Source of the DNA: Cyclobacterium sp. SYSU L10401
GTDB lineage: Bacteria > Bacteroidota > Bacteroidia > Cytophagales > Cyclobacteriaceae
DNA: 64,000 bases
Assembly (NCBI RefSeq): GCF_010993705.1
Contig: NZ_WOFO01000011.1
Span: forward strand, 113,257 to 177,256
Reading direction: 5' to 3'
A program made the position numbers and the translations under genes. The notes under the pieces were generated by a model. It searched no databases and had not been told where the DNA came from. It worked only from the letters and a program-made list of their open reading frames with translations. Numbering within the stretch: position 1 is the first letter of the stretch; every line of letters starts with the position of its first letter. Below are positions 57,034-63,903 of this stretch, in pieces.

Positions 57034-57857
57034 TGAACAAAAGTACCAGGTTTTACATTCTCCGGATCCTTTTGATGGGATTGATTTTCGGGTATTTATC
57101 CGAATCCTCCTATGGTCAGCAGGTACGGTCTGCGGAGCTGCAGGAAATCCTGGATAAGGCAGGCCTCAGCGGGAGCATCCTGGTGTATAGCGCTGAAGCT
57201 GACAGGTATTATTCCAATGATTTTGACCATGCCGAAAAAGGTCAGTTGCCCGCTTCTACTTATAAAATTCCCCATTCCCTGATTGCCCTGGAACTGGGTA
57301 TCGCTGAAGATGAGGCAACGGAATTTCCCTGGAATGGGGAAGCCCGGGCCATGTCCCAATGGGAGCGGGATTTGACCTTTAAGCAGGCCTTTCACCTGTC
57401 CTGCGTGCCTTGTTACCAGGAAATTGCCCGGAAAATAGGGCTGGACCGGATGGAGGACTACCTGAGTCGGCTTGATTTCGGTCAGATGGATGTGCGCGCC
57501 GACAACCTGGATCAATTTTGGCTGCGGGGTGATTCCCGGATCAGTCCGATGGAACAAATCCGCTTTTTAAAACGCCTTTATAGGCGGGATTTGCCCTTGT
57601 CTGCGGAAACCATGTCGATTTTTCGGGAGATGATGGTCATGGAAGATACCGAAGACTACCGGCTCAGCGGCAAGGCCGGCTGGTCAGTGGATCAGGGGGT
57701 AGACAATGGCTGGTTTGTGGGCTATCTGGAGCAGGGGAGAGCGGTGTATTTTTTTGCCAGCAACCTGGCCCCCGGACCGGGAGTCAGTGATGCCGATTTT
57801 CTTCAGGCCAGAAAAGGGCTGACGCTGGAGGCACTGCAGGTGCTGGGGTTTTTGTAG
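57033..57857 (+). CDS. Class D (OXA-type) beta-lactamase-like protein
   Basis: 274 residues with a signal (ILRILLMGLIFGYLSESSYG). Class D motifs in order: PASTYK (Ser75-Lys78, catalytic S-x-x-K), LSCVPCYQEIARKIG (Ser123-x-Val125), LDFGQMDV at the Y-G-N position (F-G-Q instead), QFWLRGDSRISPMEQIRFL (Trp163) and LSGKAGWS at the K-T-G position (Lys214-Ala-Gly). The catalytic Ser, Lys and Trp are kept. Two binding motifs differ, so a weak or different hydrolytic activity, or a penicillin-recognising role, is possible. It is coupled to the GNAT-like gene. Confidence 0.85.
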   Translation: MNKSTRFYILRILLMGLIFGYLSESSYGQQVRSAELQEILDKAGLSGSILVYSAEADRYYSNDFDHAEKGQLPASTYKIPHSLIALELGIAEDEATEFPWNGEARAMSQWERDLTFKQAFHLSCVPCYQEIARKIGLDRMEDYLSRLDFGQMDVRADNLDQFWLRGDSRISPMEQIRFLKRLYRRDLPLSAETMSIFREMMVMEDTEDYRLSGKAGWSVDQGVDNGWFVGYLEQGRAVYFFASNLAPGPGVSDADFLQARKGLTLEALQVLGFL

Positions 57858-57871
57858 GGGGAATCGGGCAG

Positions 57872-58285
57872 CTACGGCCGATTGGTCTCCGGATCAACGG
57901 TGGTAATCTGGTACCTGACCAACTGTTGGTTCATGTATTCCTGCCAGGTCACCACGTTGATTTTTTCCTTTTCGGCATATGCGTAGCCGTATTCGTAGCA
58001 AAAATAATAATAGTTGCCCTTTTGGGTGATGTATTGGTGGGTAAAGAAATTGAAGTCAAATCCCTGCCGGGTAAGAATTTCCCTACGTACAGCCGTAAGT
58101 CCTATTGGGTTGAGGTTTTGCAAGATCCGCCGATTTTTTCGCAGGATCTTATTGATATCCAAAATGGTTTTTTCGCTTCTCCGCTTGTTTCGGTTATGTC
58201 GTTGAAAGCGACATTGGTCCGAGCAGAAAATTTTGTCTTCTCTACCATGGATAACATCTCCACATTCGGGGCATTTTCGATCCAT
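57872..58285 (-). CDS. Zinc-ribbon protein of unknown function
   Basis: 137 residues from ATG 58285. The longer reading would run through the 48-bp palindrome and is implausible. The N-terminus MDRKCPECGDVIHGREDKIFCSDQCRFQRHNR is a C-x2-C...C-x3-C zinc ribbon followed by a basic stretch. The rest is helical with aromatic residues (YYYFCYEYGYAYAEKEKINVV). It is probably a nucleic-acid-binding or regulatory protein. It is divergent from the tyrosine recombinase, and the palindrome ends 2 nt before its start codon. Confidence 0.75.
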   Translation of the reverse strand: MDRKCPECGDVIHGREDKIFCSDQCRFQRHNRNKRRSEKTILDINKILRKNRRILQNLNPIGLTAVRREILTRQGFDFNFFTHQYITQKGNYYYFCYEYGYAYAEKEKINVVTWQEYMNQQLVRYQITTVDPETNRP

Positions 58286-58287
58286 AT

Positions 58288-58335
58288 CCGTATTATTACA
58301 CGTGTATAAACGTTTATACACGTGTAATAATACGG
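58288..58335. promoter_or_regulatory. Perfect 48-bp palindrome between the zinc-ribbon gene and the recombinase
   Basis: The left half begins CCGTATTATTACACGTGTAT, and all 24 bases are mirrored in the right half, ending ATAATACGG. Inside are two TACACGTGTA palindromes flanking a central AAACGTTT. It sits 2 nt before the zinc-ribbon start codon and 45 nt before the recombinase start, so it could be an operator for divergent control, a recombination site, or a leader hairpin. Confidence 0.9.
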
Positions 58336-58380
58336 AAATTATTTTTAGGATTCTTTTTTTTACCACAAAAAAAGAGCAAG

Positions 58381-59817
58381 ATGGAAAAGAAAGCCAACGT
58401 TTATTTGAATTTCTGCGAGGAAAGCAACAAGGACCGGGTGTATTTTCGGCTTAAGGCAGACCATCCGCTAAGAAGCAAGGTTACCGGTCATGCCTGGTTG
58501 GAATTCAAGGCGGATCAGGTACGCTGGGAAATGGACTATTCGGATCACAGTATTCAACTGCTCAGACAGTTATGTTTTCCCGATATCCTGGTAAATACGT
58601 ATTACCTGAACCGTGAACCAGTGACCTATTCATCGGGCTGCCAAGTATTGAAACCCGTCTCGGATAAGCAGGCCGGTGGAGATGGAATGGATTTACCTAC
58701 GTTATGGGCGATGCCCATACTCCACGAGGGGCATACGCTGATCAAGTATTCATTTTCCTACAGCAAGCCCATCTACCGACTCCTTAAAGCCCAATCCTTC
58801 TTAAAATGGAGTGCACAATACCGGAGTTTTGTGGGCAATAACGACTCCGGCGATTTCAAGGTCCTCATTCGGGAACTTAAGGGGATAGCCCTGTTGAATT
58901 TCCGAAAAGGGATCGAGATCAGGGACATGGAATTGCTCCAACAGTATCAGGCACAGTGGCACAAGGGAGACCATCGAATAAGTTGTCGGGTGGATTTTCT
59001 GGAGATGATGCAGGCCCGCAATTACAGTGAGCGAACCCTGGTGACGTATAAGAAAATGATTGAGCGCTTTATCAATGATCCTCGATGGCTGGATCGGGAT
59101 ATGGGTGAGGTAACCGTGTCTGACATCAACCAGTACCACGAGGAATGGTCCTCCCGGGGAGGGTCCGCCGCCTCTATCCATCAGTCGGTGAATGCGCTCC
59201 GGTTGTATTTTACCCATTTGGGTAGGGGTAAATTGCTACTTTCCGATATCAGTCGTCCAAAGAAGGAAAAGGTACTTCCGAAAGTATTGAGCAAGGAAGA
59301 GGTAAAAGCCTTGCTAAAAGCCAGTGAAGTCAACGAAAAGCATTACCTGATCCTGATGTTGCTCTATGGAGGCGGCTTACGGGTTGGGGAATTGATCCAA
59401 CTGAGAAAGGAAGACCTGGAACTGGATCGGAAGCTATTGCGGATCCGGCAGGGGAAAGGAAAAAAGGACCGCTATACGTTACTGCCGCTACAGGTGTTGG
59501 ACAGGCTAAGTCGGTATCTGTCAGTCTCAGGATCGGGAGAATACGTTTTTGGTGGACAATTTGGAGGTAGGTACAGTAGCAGCAGTATTCAGCAGTTTAC
59601 CCGTAAATATGGCAGGGAGGCGGGGATAAAAAAGCGCATTCATCCCCACATGCTGCGGCATAGTTTTGCTACCCATTTATTGGAAGGGGGTACGGATCTG
59701 CGGTATATTCAGCAGCTTTTGGGTCACAACTCCAGCAAGACCACGGAGATATACACCTATGTAAGCAGCAAACACCTGGGTCAGATCGTCTCTCCTGGAG
59801 ATTTGCTGGATAGCTAA
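58381..59817 (+). CDS. Tyrosine recombinase (XerC/D-like) with a ~200-residue N-terminal extension
   Basis: 478 residues. The catalytic domain (~300-478) has Arg334 (GGGLRVGEL), Lys359 (GKGKKDRY), His423-x-x-Arg426 (HPHMLRHSFATHL), His449 (LLGHNSSKTT) and the nucleophile Tyr458 (EIYTYVS). A SAM-like core-binding domain spans ~203-285. The first ~200 residues match nothing I recognise. The segment between Lys359 and His423 is short, so the extra patch of IntI integron integrases seems absent. It lies immediately upstream of, and points toward, a cassette array, so it is the likely cassette integrase; this is inferred. Confidence 0.9.
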   Translation: MEKKANVYLNFCEESNKDRVYFRLKADHPLRSKVTGHAWLEFKADQVRWEMDYSDHSIQLLRQLCFPDILVNTYYLNREPVTYSSGCQVLKPVSDKQAGGDGMDLPTLWAMPILHEGHTLIKYSFSYSKPIYRLLKAQSFLKWSAQYRSFVGNNDSGDFKVLIRELKGIALLNFRKGIEIRDMELLQQYQAQWHKGDHRISCRVDFLEMMQARNYSERTLVTYKKMIERFINDPRWLDRDMGEVTVSDINQYHEEWSSRGGSAASIHQSVNALRLYFTHLGRGKLLLSDISRPKKEKVLPKVLSKEEVKALLKASEVNEKHYLILMLLYGGGLRVGELIQLRKEDLELDRKLLRIRQGKGKKDRYTLLPLQVLDRLSRYLSVSGSGEYVFGGQFGGRYSSSSIQQFTRKYGREAGIKKRIHPHMLRHSFATHLLEGGTDLRYIQQLLGHNSSKTTEIYTYVSSKHLGQIVSPGDLLDS

Positions 59818-59901
59818 GCGGAATAGAAATGAAAAAGCTAGTTGAATTTTATTGGAATTTTTCTATCTTTAGGAGGCTGTGTTCGTACGGCCAAAAGGGA
59901 A

Positions 59902-59937
59902 CTAACCGCAATGGCTGCGGTTAGCCAATAGTTATGC
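59902..59937 (+). other. Candidate primary attachment (attI-like) site and first cassette junction
   Basis: A perfect hairpin CTAACCGCA-ATGGC-TGCGGTTAG (59902-59924) lies just before the core GTTATGC (59931-59937), where cassette 1 begins. The interval 59818-59931 after the recombinase is non-coding, where an attI would sit in integrons whose integrase points toward the array. Confidence 0.55.
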
Positions 59938-59948
59938 CTCATTTTAAC

Positions 59949-60572
59949 ATGAAACGACAAGTAATTATAATATTGACTATTTTTCTTGCTGCTTGCGGAC
60001 AAAGACCACAATCGGACAATAAGGTATCTAAGAAAAATGACTCAATCAATGACAACATACAGGACTTTCAGACCTATTTTGTTAATGACATTGTGTCGAA
60101 TGTGGAACATTTAAATCTATTACAAACTCAGCTAATCTCAAACCCTAAAGTAGTTTTCATTGAAAAAGAGTTTACGTTGAATGTGAACAAAACTGACTTA
60201 CTAAATGTGCTAAAAATTGAGGCACGCGAATCAGACGAAGACTTTGAAAAAATTTACAATATTGTAATAAATTATATAAAATCTACGGACAGCTTGACAT
60301 TTGAACACATTTGGACAAAAGGAGAAAATTTTGATGATATTAGTTGGTTTGAGACTGACAGACTTGGTCCAAGAAATCTAACAAAAAAAATTTTGAAAGA
60401 AACTATCTGTAGACTTATTGAAAATGGTGGTTTTGAAATTATTCTGAACAATAAAAAAGAAAGAAATTACTTCTTTGAACGAGTAGACAGTGATTATGGT
60501 GGTAATGTAAAAGGGGTTTTCACCGCTGACAAAAAATTAATTTGGATATGTCCACCATTCATAATAGACTAG
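59949..60572 (+). CDS. Cassette 1: hypothetical lipoprotein
   Basis: 207 residues from ATG 59949 (MKRQVIIILTIFLAACGQ): signal peptide and lipobox FLAAC. An ATG inside the core site (59934) is in frame but gives a less typical signal. The mature part is Asn/Lys/Asp-rich and unrecognised (NILNV.K-type helices, then FFERVDSDYGGNVKGVF). Composition is much more A+T-rich than the housekeeping genes to the left, as expected for captured cassettes. No own terminator; the attC-like repeat starts 7 nt after the stop. Confidence 0.72.
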   Translation: MKRQVIIILTIFLAACGQRPQSDNKVSKKNDSINDNIQDFQTYFVNDIVSNVEHLNLLQTQLISNPKVVFIEKEFTLNVNKTDLLNVLKIEARESDEDFEKIYNIVINYIKSTDSLTFEHIWTKGENFDDISWFETDRLGPRNLTKKILKETICRLIENGGFEIILNNKKERNYFFERVDSDYGGNVKGVFTADKKLIWICPPFIID

Positions 60573-60579
60573 GAAAAAC

Positions 60580-60714
60580 GAGGCATAACAGCACCTACCC
60601 AAAAGTGGCGGTTCAGTGGTTAAATCAAGCTTTGTGCATCTATCAAAGTTTCTGCTTGGTTGACAGTGAATCGCTCCGAAATCGCCACCTTCGGGAAGCT
60701 GCAAAACGTTGGCT
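60580..60714 (+). repeat. attC-like recombination site of cassette 1
   Basis: It starts GAGGCATAAC, the exact reverse complement of the cassette's own first bases GTTATGCCTC (59931-59940). Long arms pair imperfectly (60589-60613 with 60680-60701; AGTGGCGGTT against AATCGCCACC). An inner pair follows (AATCAAGC/GCTTGGTT). It ends with core GTTGGCT (60708-60714), where cassette 2 begins. Total ~135 bp. Confidence 0.8.
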
Positions 60715-60739
60715 GTAATACAAAAAGACCACGAAACAT

Positions 60740-61486
60740 ATGAAATATAGCATTTTAATAATTGGATTGATAATTTCATTTAATCTGTTTGGACAAGAAC
60801 TAACCAGAAAGGAAAAGAAATATATACCGAAAGATTTTAATGAGGCATTAACACAATTGGATAAAGTGATTCCTGATTCAACTAAAAACCGGATTAAATC
60901 AATGACTGAGGATGATTTTGTTGCCCAGACACATTTTTCAACTGGCATGTGGATTAGGAATTACTGGCTTTATAACCGATATCTGTTTGGATTGATTGTA
61001 ATAAAATCGGATTTAAGAAAAAATTTAACGGCAAAAGGACTTTTCCATAACGATGACATGTCAGGAGTTATTCTTCGTTCCTATCACCGTAAATTAAACG
61101 GGATTGAGATTAACCTTGACCAGCAGATTAAAGATGTTCATCAATGGTACGTGAATATGAATGACTCAAAATGGAGAGCCGAGCAAGATTCAATAAAATG
61201 GGCAGAGTACATGACACAATTTGAAATTGGCGATACATTGACAGACCATGTTTACTATGACAGGAACTGGTTGGGAGAGCCGAGAAAAAATGCTGTTTTA
61301 CTTGCAAAGGTGATTGAAAAATCCGATAAACAACTAAAAATTGAGTTGATTTCATTCGGAGACGGAATAAATGACAAACCAATGATTTATGAACAGATAA
61401 AGTGCGATTCGATTGATTGCTGGATAAATCCTTATTGGTGGAAAAAGATTGATAATGAAGGAAGTACTACAGCCAACACGCAATAA
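60740..61486 (+). CDS. Cassette 2: DUF6794-domain secreted protein
   Basis: 248 residues with a signal (YSILIIGLIISFNLFGQ). The N-terminal half reads KYIPKDFNEALTQLDKVIPDSTK...HFSTGMWIRNYWLYNRY...GLFHNDDMSGVILRSYHRKL, the DUF6794 pattern. The C-terminal half (~150-248) is extra and unrecognised. The final codons (TTANTQ) run into the start of the attC-like repeat, and the stop lies inside it. A+T-rich. Such genes are typically found as single cassettes; function unknown. Confidence 0.75.
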   Translation: MKYSILIIGLIISFNLFGQELTRKEKKYIPKDFNEALTQLDKVIPDSTKNRIKSMTEDDFVAQTHFSTGMWIRNYWLYNRYLFGLIVIKSDLRKNLTAKGLFHNDDMSGVILRSYHRKLNGIEINLDQQIKDVHQWYVNMNDSKWRAEQDSIKWAEYMTQFEIGDTLTDHVYYDRNWLGEPRKNAVLLAKVIEKSDKQLKIELISFGDGINDKPMIYEQIKCDSIDCWINPYWWKKIDNEGSTTANTQ

Positions 61487-61601
61487 AAAACATAGGGCGA
61501 AAGTGCTAAATTTGAACAACATAACATTTAATAAACTGCTTGATAACTTGATAGGTAGGAGCTTCGAAATGCCCTACGTTTCTTATTGCCATCCGTTGTG
61601 C
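61468..61601 (+). repeat. attC-like recombination site of cassette 2
   Basis: It starts TACAGCCAAC, the reverse complement of the cassette's first bases GTTGGCTGTA (60708-60717). The left arm CAATAAAAAACATAGGGC (61481-61498) pairs with GCCCTACGTTTCTTATTG (61571-61588) with two mismatches. It ends with core GTTGTGC (61595-61601). About 134 bp, almost the same length as the first site. Confidence 0.8.
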
Positions 61602-61624
61602 CTCATGCAGAAAAATGAAAATCG

Positions 61625-63886
61625 ATGAATAAAATTGAAGCGATCCAAAACATTAAAAAGGTTGGAAAATTTGTTGATTGTCAAGCAGCAGGTTCTCAAT
61701 TTCAAGACAATACAATAATTTACGGACGTAATACCTTGGGCAAAAGTACCCTTACTGCTATTTTCAGGTCGATTCAAACAGGTGACAAAAAAATAATTGA
61801 AGGGAAAAAAACATTCGGAGTAGCAGGAAGTCCTGATATAAAAATCCGATTCACCGATGGAGCCACTAGAACAATTCTTGACTTTAATAGCAATCAATGG
61901 ACAAAAGGAAATCCTAATATTCAAATATTCGACACTCAATTCATTACTGAGAATGTATTTCAAGGGGAAGAAATAACCTTCGACAACCAAAAGAGCTTAA
62001 ATCAAATAATTATTGGTGAAAAAGGAATTGATTTAAACTCTAAAATACAAGAGCTTCAAACGGCATTGAATGAATTAACCGAAAAGAAACGACAGCTGAC
62101 CAATAACTTTAACAAGCTTTTACCTAGTTCAGATTATGGAAATATCACAATTGAAAAATTTTGTGCTTTACCAGAAACAACCGACCTAGATGTTCAAATT
62201 AAAGCCAAAAAAGAAGAATTACAGCGCCTGCGAAACAAGGAAATAATTACAACAACTATTCGCAAACATTTATCATTTTTCAGTTCCCTATCAGGCTTAG
62301 ATTTCAATAGGATTTTAAATAGTAGAATAAACTTCAATCCTGAAGAAATTAACCGACACATTTCAGCCCATTGGAAAGACAAGGACGCAAGCAAGGACTT
62401 TTTAAGACAAGGTCTTGACTTAACAAAAGAAGAAAAGGAGACTTGTGTGTTTTGTGGTCAAAACCTAAATGCAAAAGAGCTTAGATTATTAGAATCTTAT
62501 GAGCTGTTTTTTAAAGGTGAATACCAAACTCTTCAAAGACAAGTCCAACAAATAAAAAAGAAATTGGATTCAGCTAATTTTGAAAACACCACGAACCTTT
62601 TGAAGGCTGACTTTGAGAAATACTCTCTTGAAACTGAATTAACCCAAGAGTTTTTTGAGAACATAATCCTTGCCTTTAATTCTTTAATAAAGGATTTTGA
62701 AAGCAAATTTCAAGACTTGTATTTTACACCTTCAAATGATTATGATTCAATTTTTGAAGAACCATTAAATGCTCTGATTAAAGAAATTGAGAGAGTTCTT
62801 GAGAAATATTTCCCTTCGGATGGTAAAACGATAAGTCAATCACAAGTCATGTCTGAAATAAAGGACTTAGAACTTCAAAAACAGAGAATAAGCAAGGCAT
62901 TCAAAGACATATGCCAAGAATTTGAGCAAATAAATAATTCATTTAACAGCAAGAGAACTGAAAGGGAAAGTAAACGAAAGGAATTAGAAGATTATTCATT
63001 AGAAGTTTTTGATCTTCATAAAACGTCAATCAACTACTATTTAAAGCGAATGGGAGCAAATTTTATGATTGATGACTTACAACCGATAAAGAAACTCAAA
63101 GGTTCTGACGAAAGACTATTCACTATTAAGTTCTACGACAAGCACCTTGTCAGTCTTGATTCTGAAAATAATGATATTCCTAACTTCAAAAATTCATTAA
63201 GCGAAAGTGATAAGCGTGTTTTGGCCTTTGCCTTTTTCCTCTCCCTTTTAAAACACGATGATAAATTAGATAAAAAGATTTTAGTGTTTGACGACCCTTT
63301 TTCTTCTTTCGATGAAGAAAGGAAAAGGGATACTATTCAATTACTTGCTGATGTTAAATATCAAAAGGAAGGGATTGAAAAGAAGCCTTTGCAAAAAATT
63401 ATATTAACGCATGAAAAAACATTCTATAGGGATGTATATCTTAAGTCATTCAGTGATTCCTCTACTCAAACTATAAAAATAGAATTTGATAAAGTAATCG
63501 ATGGCATAAACACTAGTAAAATTGCATATTGCAATATTGAAGAAGAATTTCCAGATGATAAAATAATTGCCAAAATCAAACGAGTAAAGGAAATTCACGA
63601 CAACCAGTCATATAGTGAAAAGTACGATGGTGATTGTAGAGTGATTCTAGAAAATATTTTTAAACGGAAATATTACTTCCTACTTGAAGATGCTATAAAA
63701 TCAAGAAAGAGTGTAAGAACATTTACAACTTCATTAGAAGATAAATATCCGACTGAAGATTATAACAAGTTATTACGATTATGTGATGACTTGAACATAG
63801 AACTACATGACAATGATTCAGACCCTTCAAATGGAGACCACGGTTCAGTTTTGAGAGACTTTTTCGAATGTATTGAAATAATATAA
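61625..63886 (+). CDS. Cassette 3: RloC/PrrC-like AAA_13 ATPase with zinc hook
   Basis: 753 residues. Walker A IIYGRNTLGKSTL (GRNTLGKST, 34-42), coiled coils, a C-V-F-C zinc-hook-type pair (274-277), more coiled coil, ABC signature LSESDKR (525-531), Walker B ILVFDDPFSSFD (552-563) and switch histidine LTHEKTF (His596). The C-terminal part contains Arg672-x3-Glu676 (CRVILENIF) and late histidines (728, 739). This is suggestive of the Arg/Glu/His anticodon-nuclease set of PrrC and RloC, known tRNA-cleaving anti-phage enzymes. The ATPase family is well supported; nuclease activity is inference. No restriction-modification genes are seen beside it. Confidence 0.82.
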   Translation: MNKIEAIQNIKKVGKFVDCQAAGSQFQDNTIIYGRNTLGKSTLTAIFRSIQTGDKKIIEGKKTFGVAGSPDIKIRFTDGATRTILDFNSNQWTKGNPNIQIFDTQFITENVFQGEEITFDNQKSLNQIIIGEKGIDLNSKIQELQTALNELTEKKRQLTNNFNKLLPSSDYGNITIEKFCALPETTDLDVQIKAKKEELQRLRNKEIITTTIRKHLSFFSSLSGLDFNRILNSRINFNPEEINRHISAHWKDKDASKDFLRQGLDLTKEEKETCVFCGQNLNAKELRLLESYELFFKGEYQTLQRQVQQIKKKLDSANFENTTNLLKADFEKYSLETELTQEFFENIILAFNSLIKDFESKFQDLYFTPSNDYDSIFEEPLNALIKEIERVLEKYFPSDGKTISQSQVMSEIKDLELQKQRISKAFKDICQEFEQINNSFNSKRTERESKRKELEDYSLEVFDLHKTSINYYLKRMGANFMIDDLQPIKKLKGSDERLFTIKFYDKHLVSLDSENNDIPNFKNSLSESDKRVLAFAFFLSLLKHDDKLDKKILVFDDPFSSFDEERKRDTIQLLADVKYQKEGIEKKPLQKIILTHEKTFYRDVYLKSFSDSSTQTIKIEFDKVIDGINTSKIAYCNIEEEFPDDKIIAKIKRVKEIHDNQSYSEKYDGDCRVILENIFKRKYYFLLEDAIKSRKSVRTFTTSLEDKYPTEDYNKLLRLCDDLNIELHDNDSDPSNGDHGSVLRDFFECIEII

Positions 63887-63890
63887 AAAA

Positions 63891-63903
63891 GCACGAAGGC
63901 ACA
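63891..63903 (+). repeat. Interrupted attC-like site of cassette 3 (left core only)
   Basis: GCACGAAGGCACA (continuing A at 63904) resembles the reverse complement of the cassette's own start GTTGTGCCTCATGC, with one mismatch and one inserted base. The rest of the site is not present, because a group II intron end begins here. Confidence 0.6.

Noticed and set aside
60643..60948. Minus-strand frame across attC-like site 1
   Set aside because: It crosses the inverted repeat and the start of cassette 2; a by-product of the repeat's symmetry.
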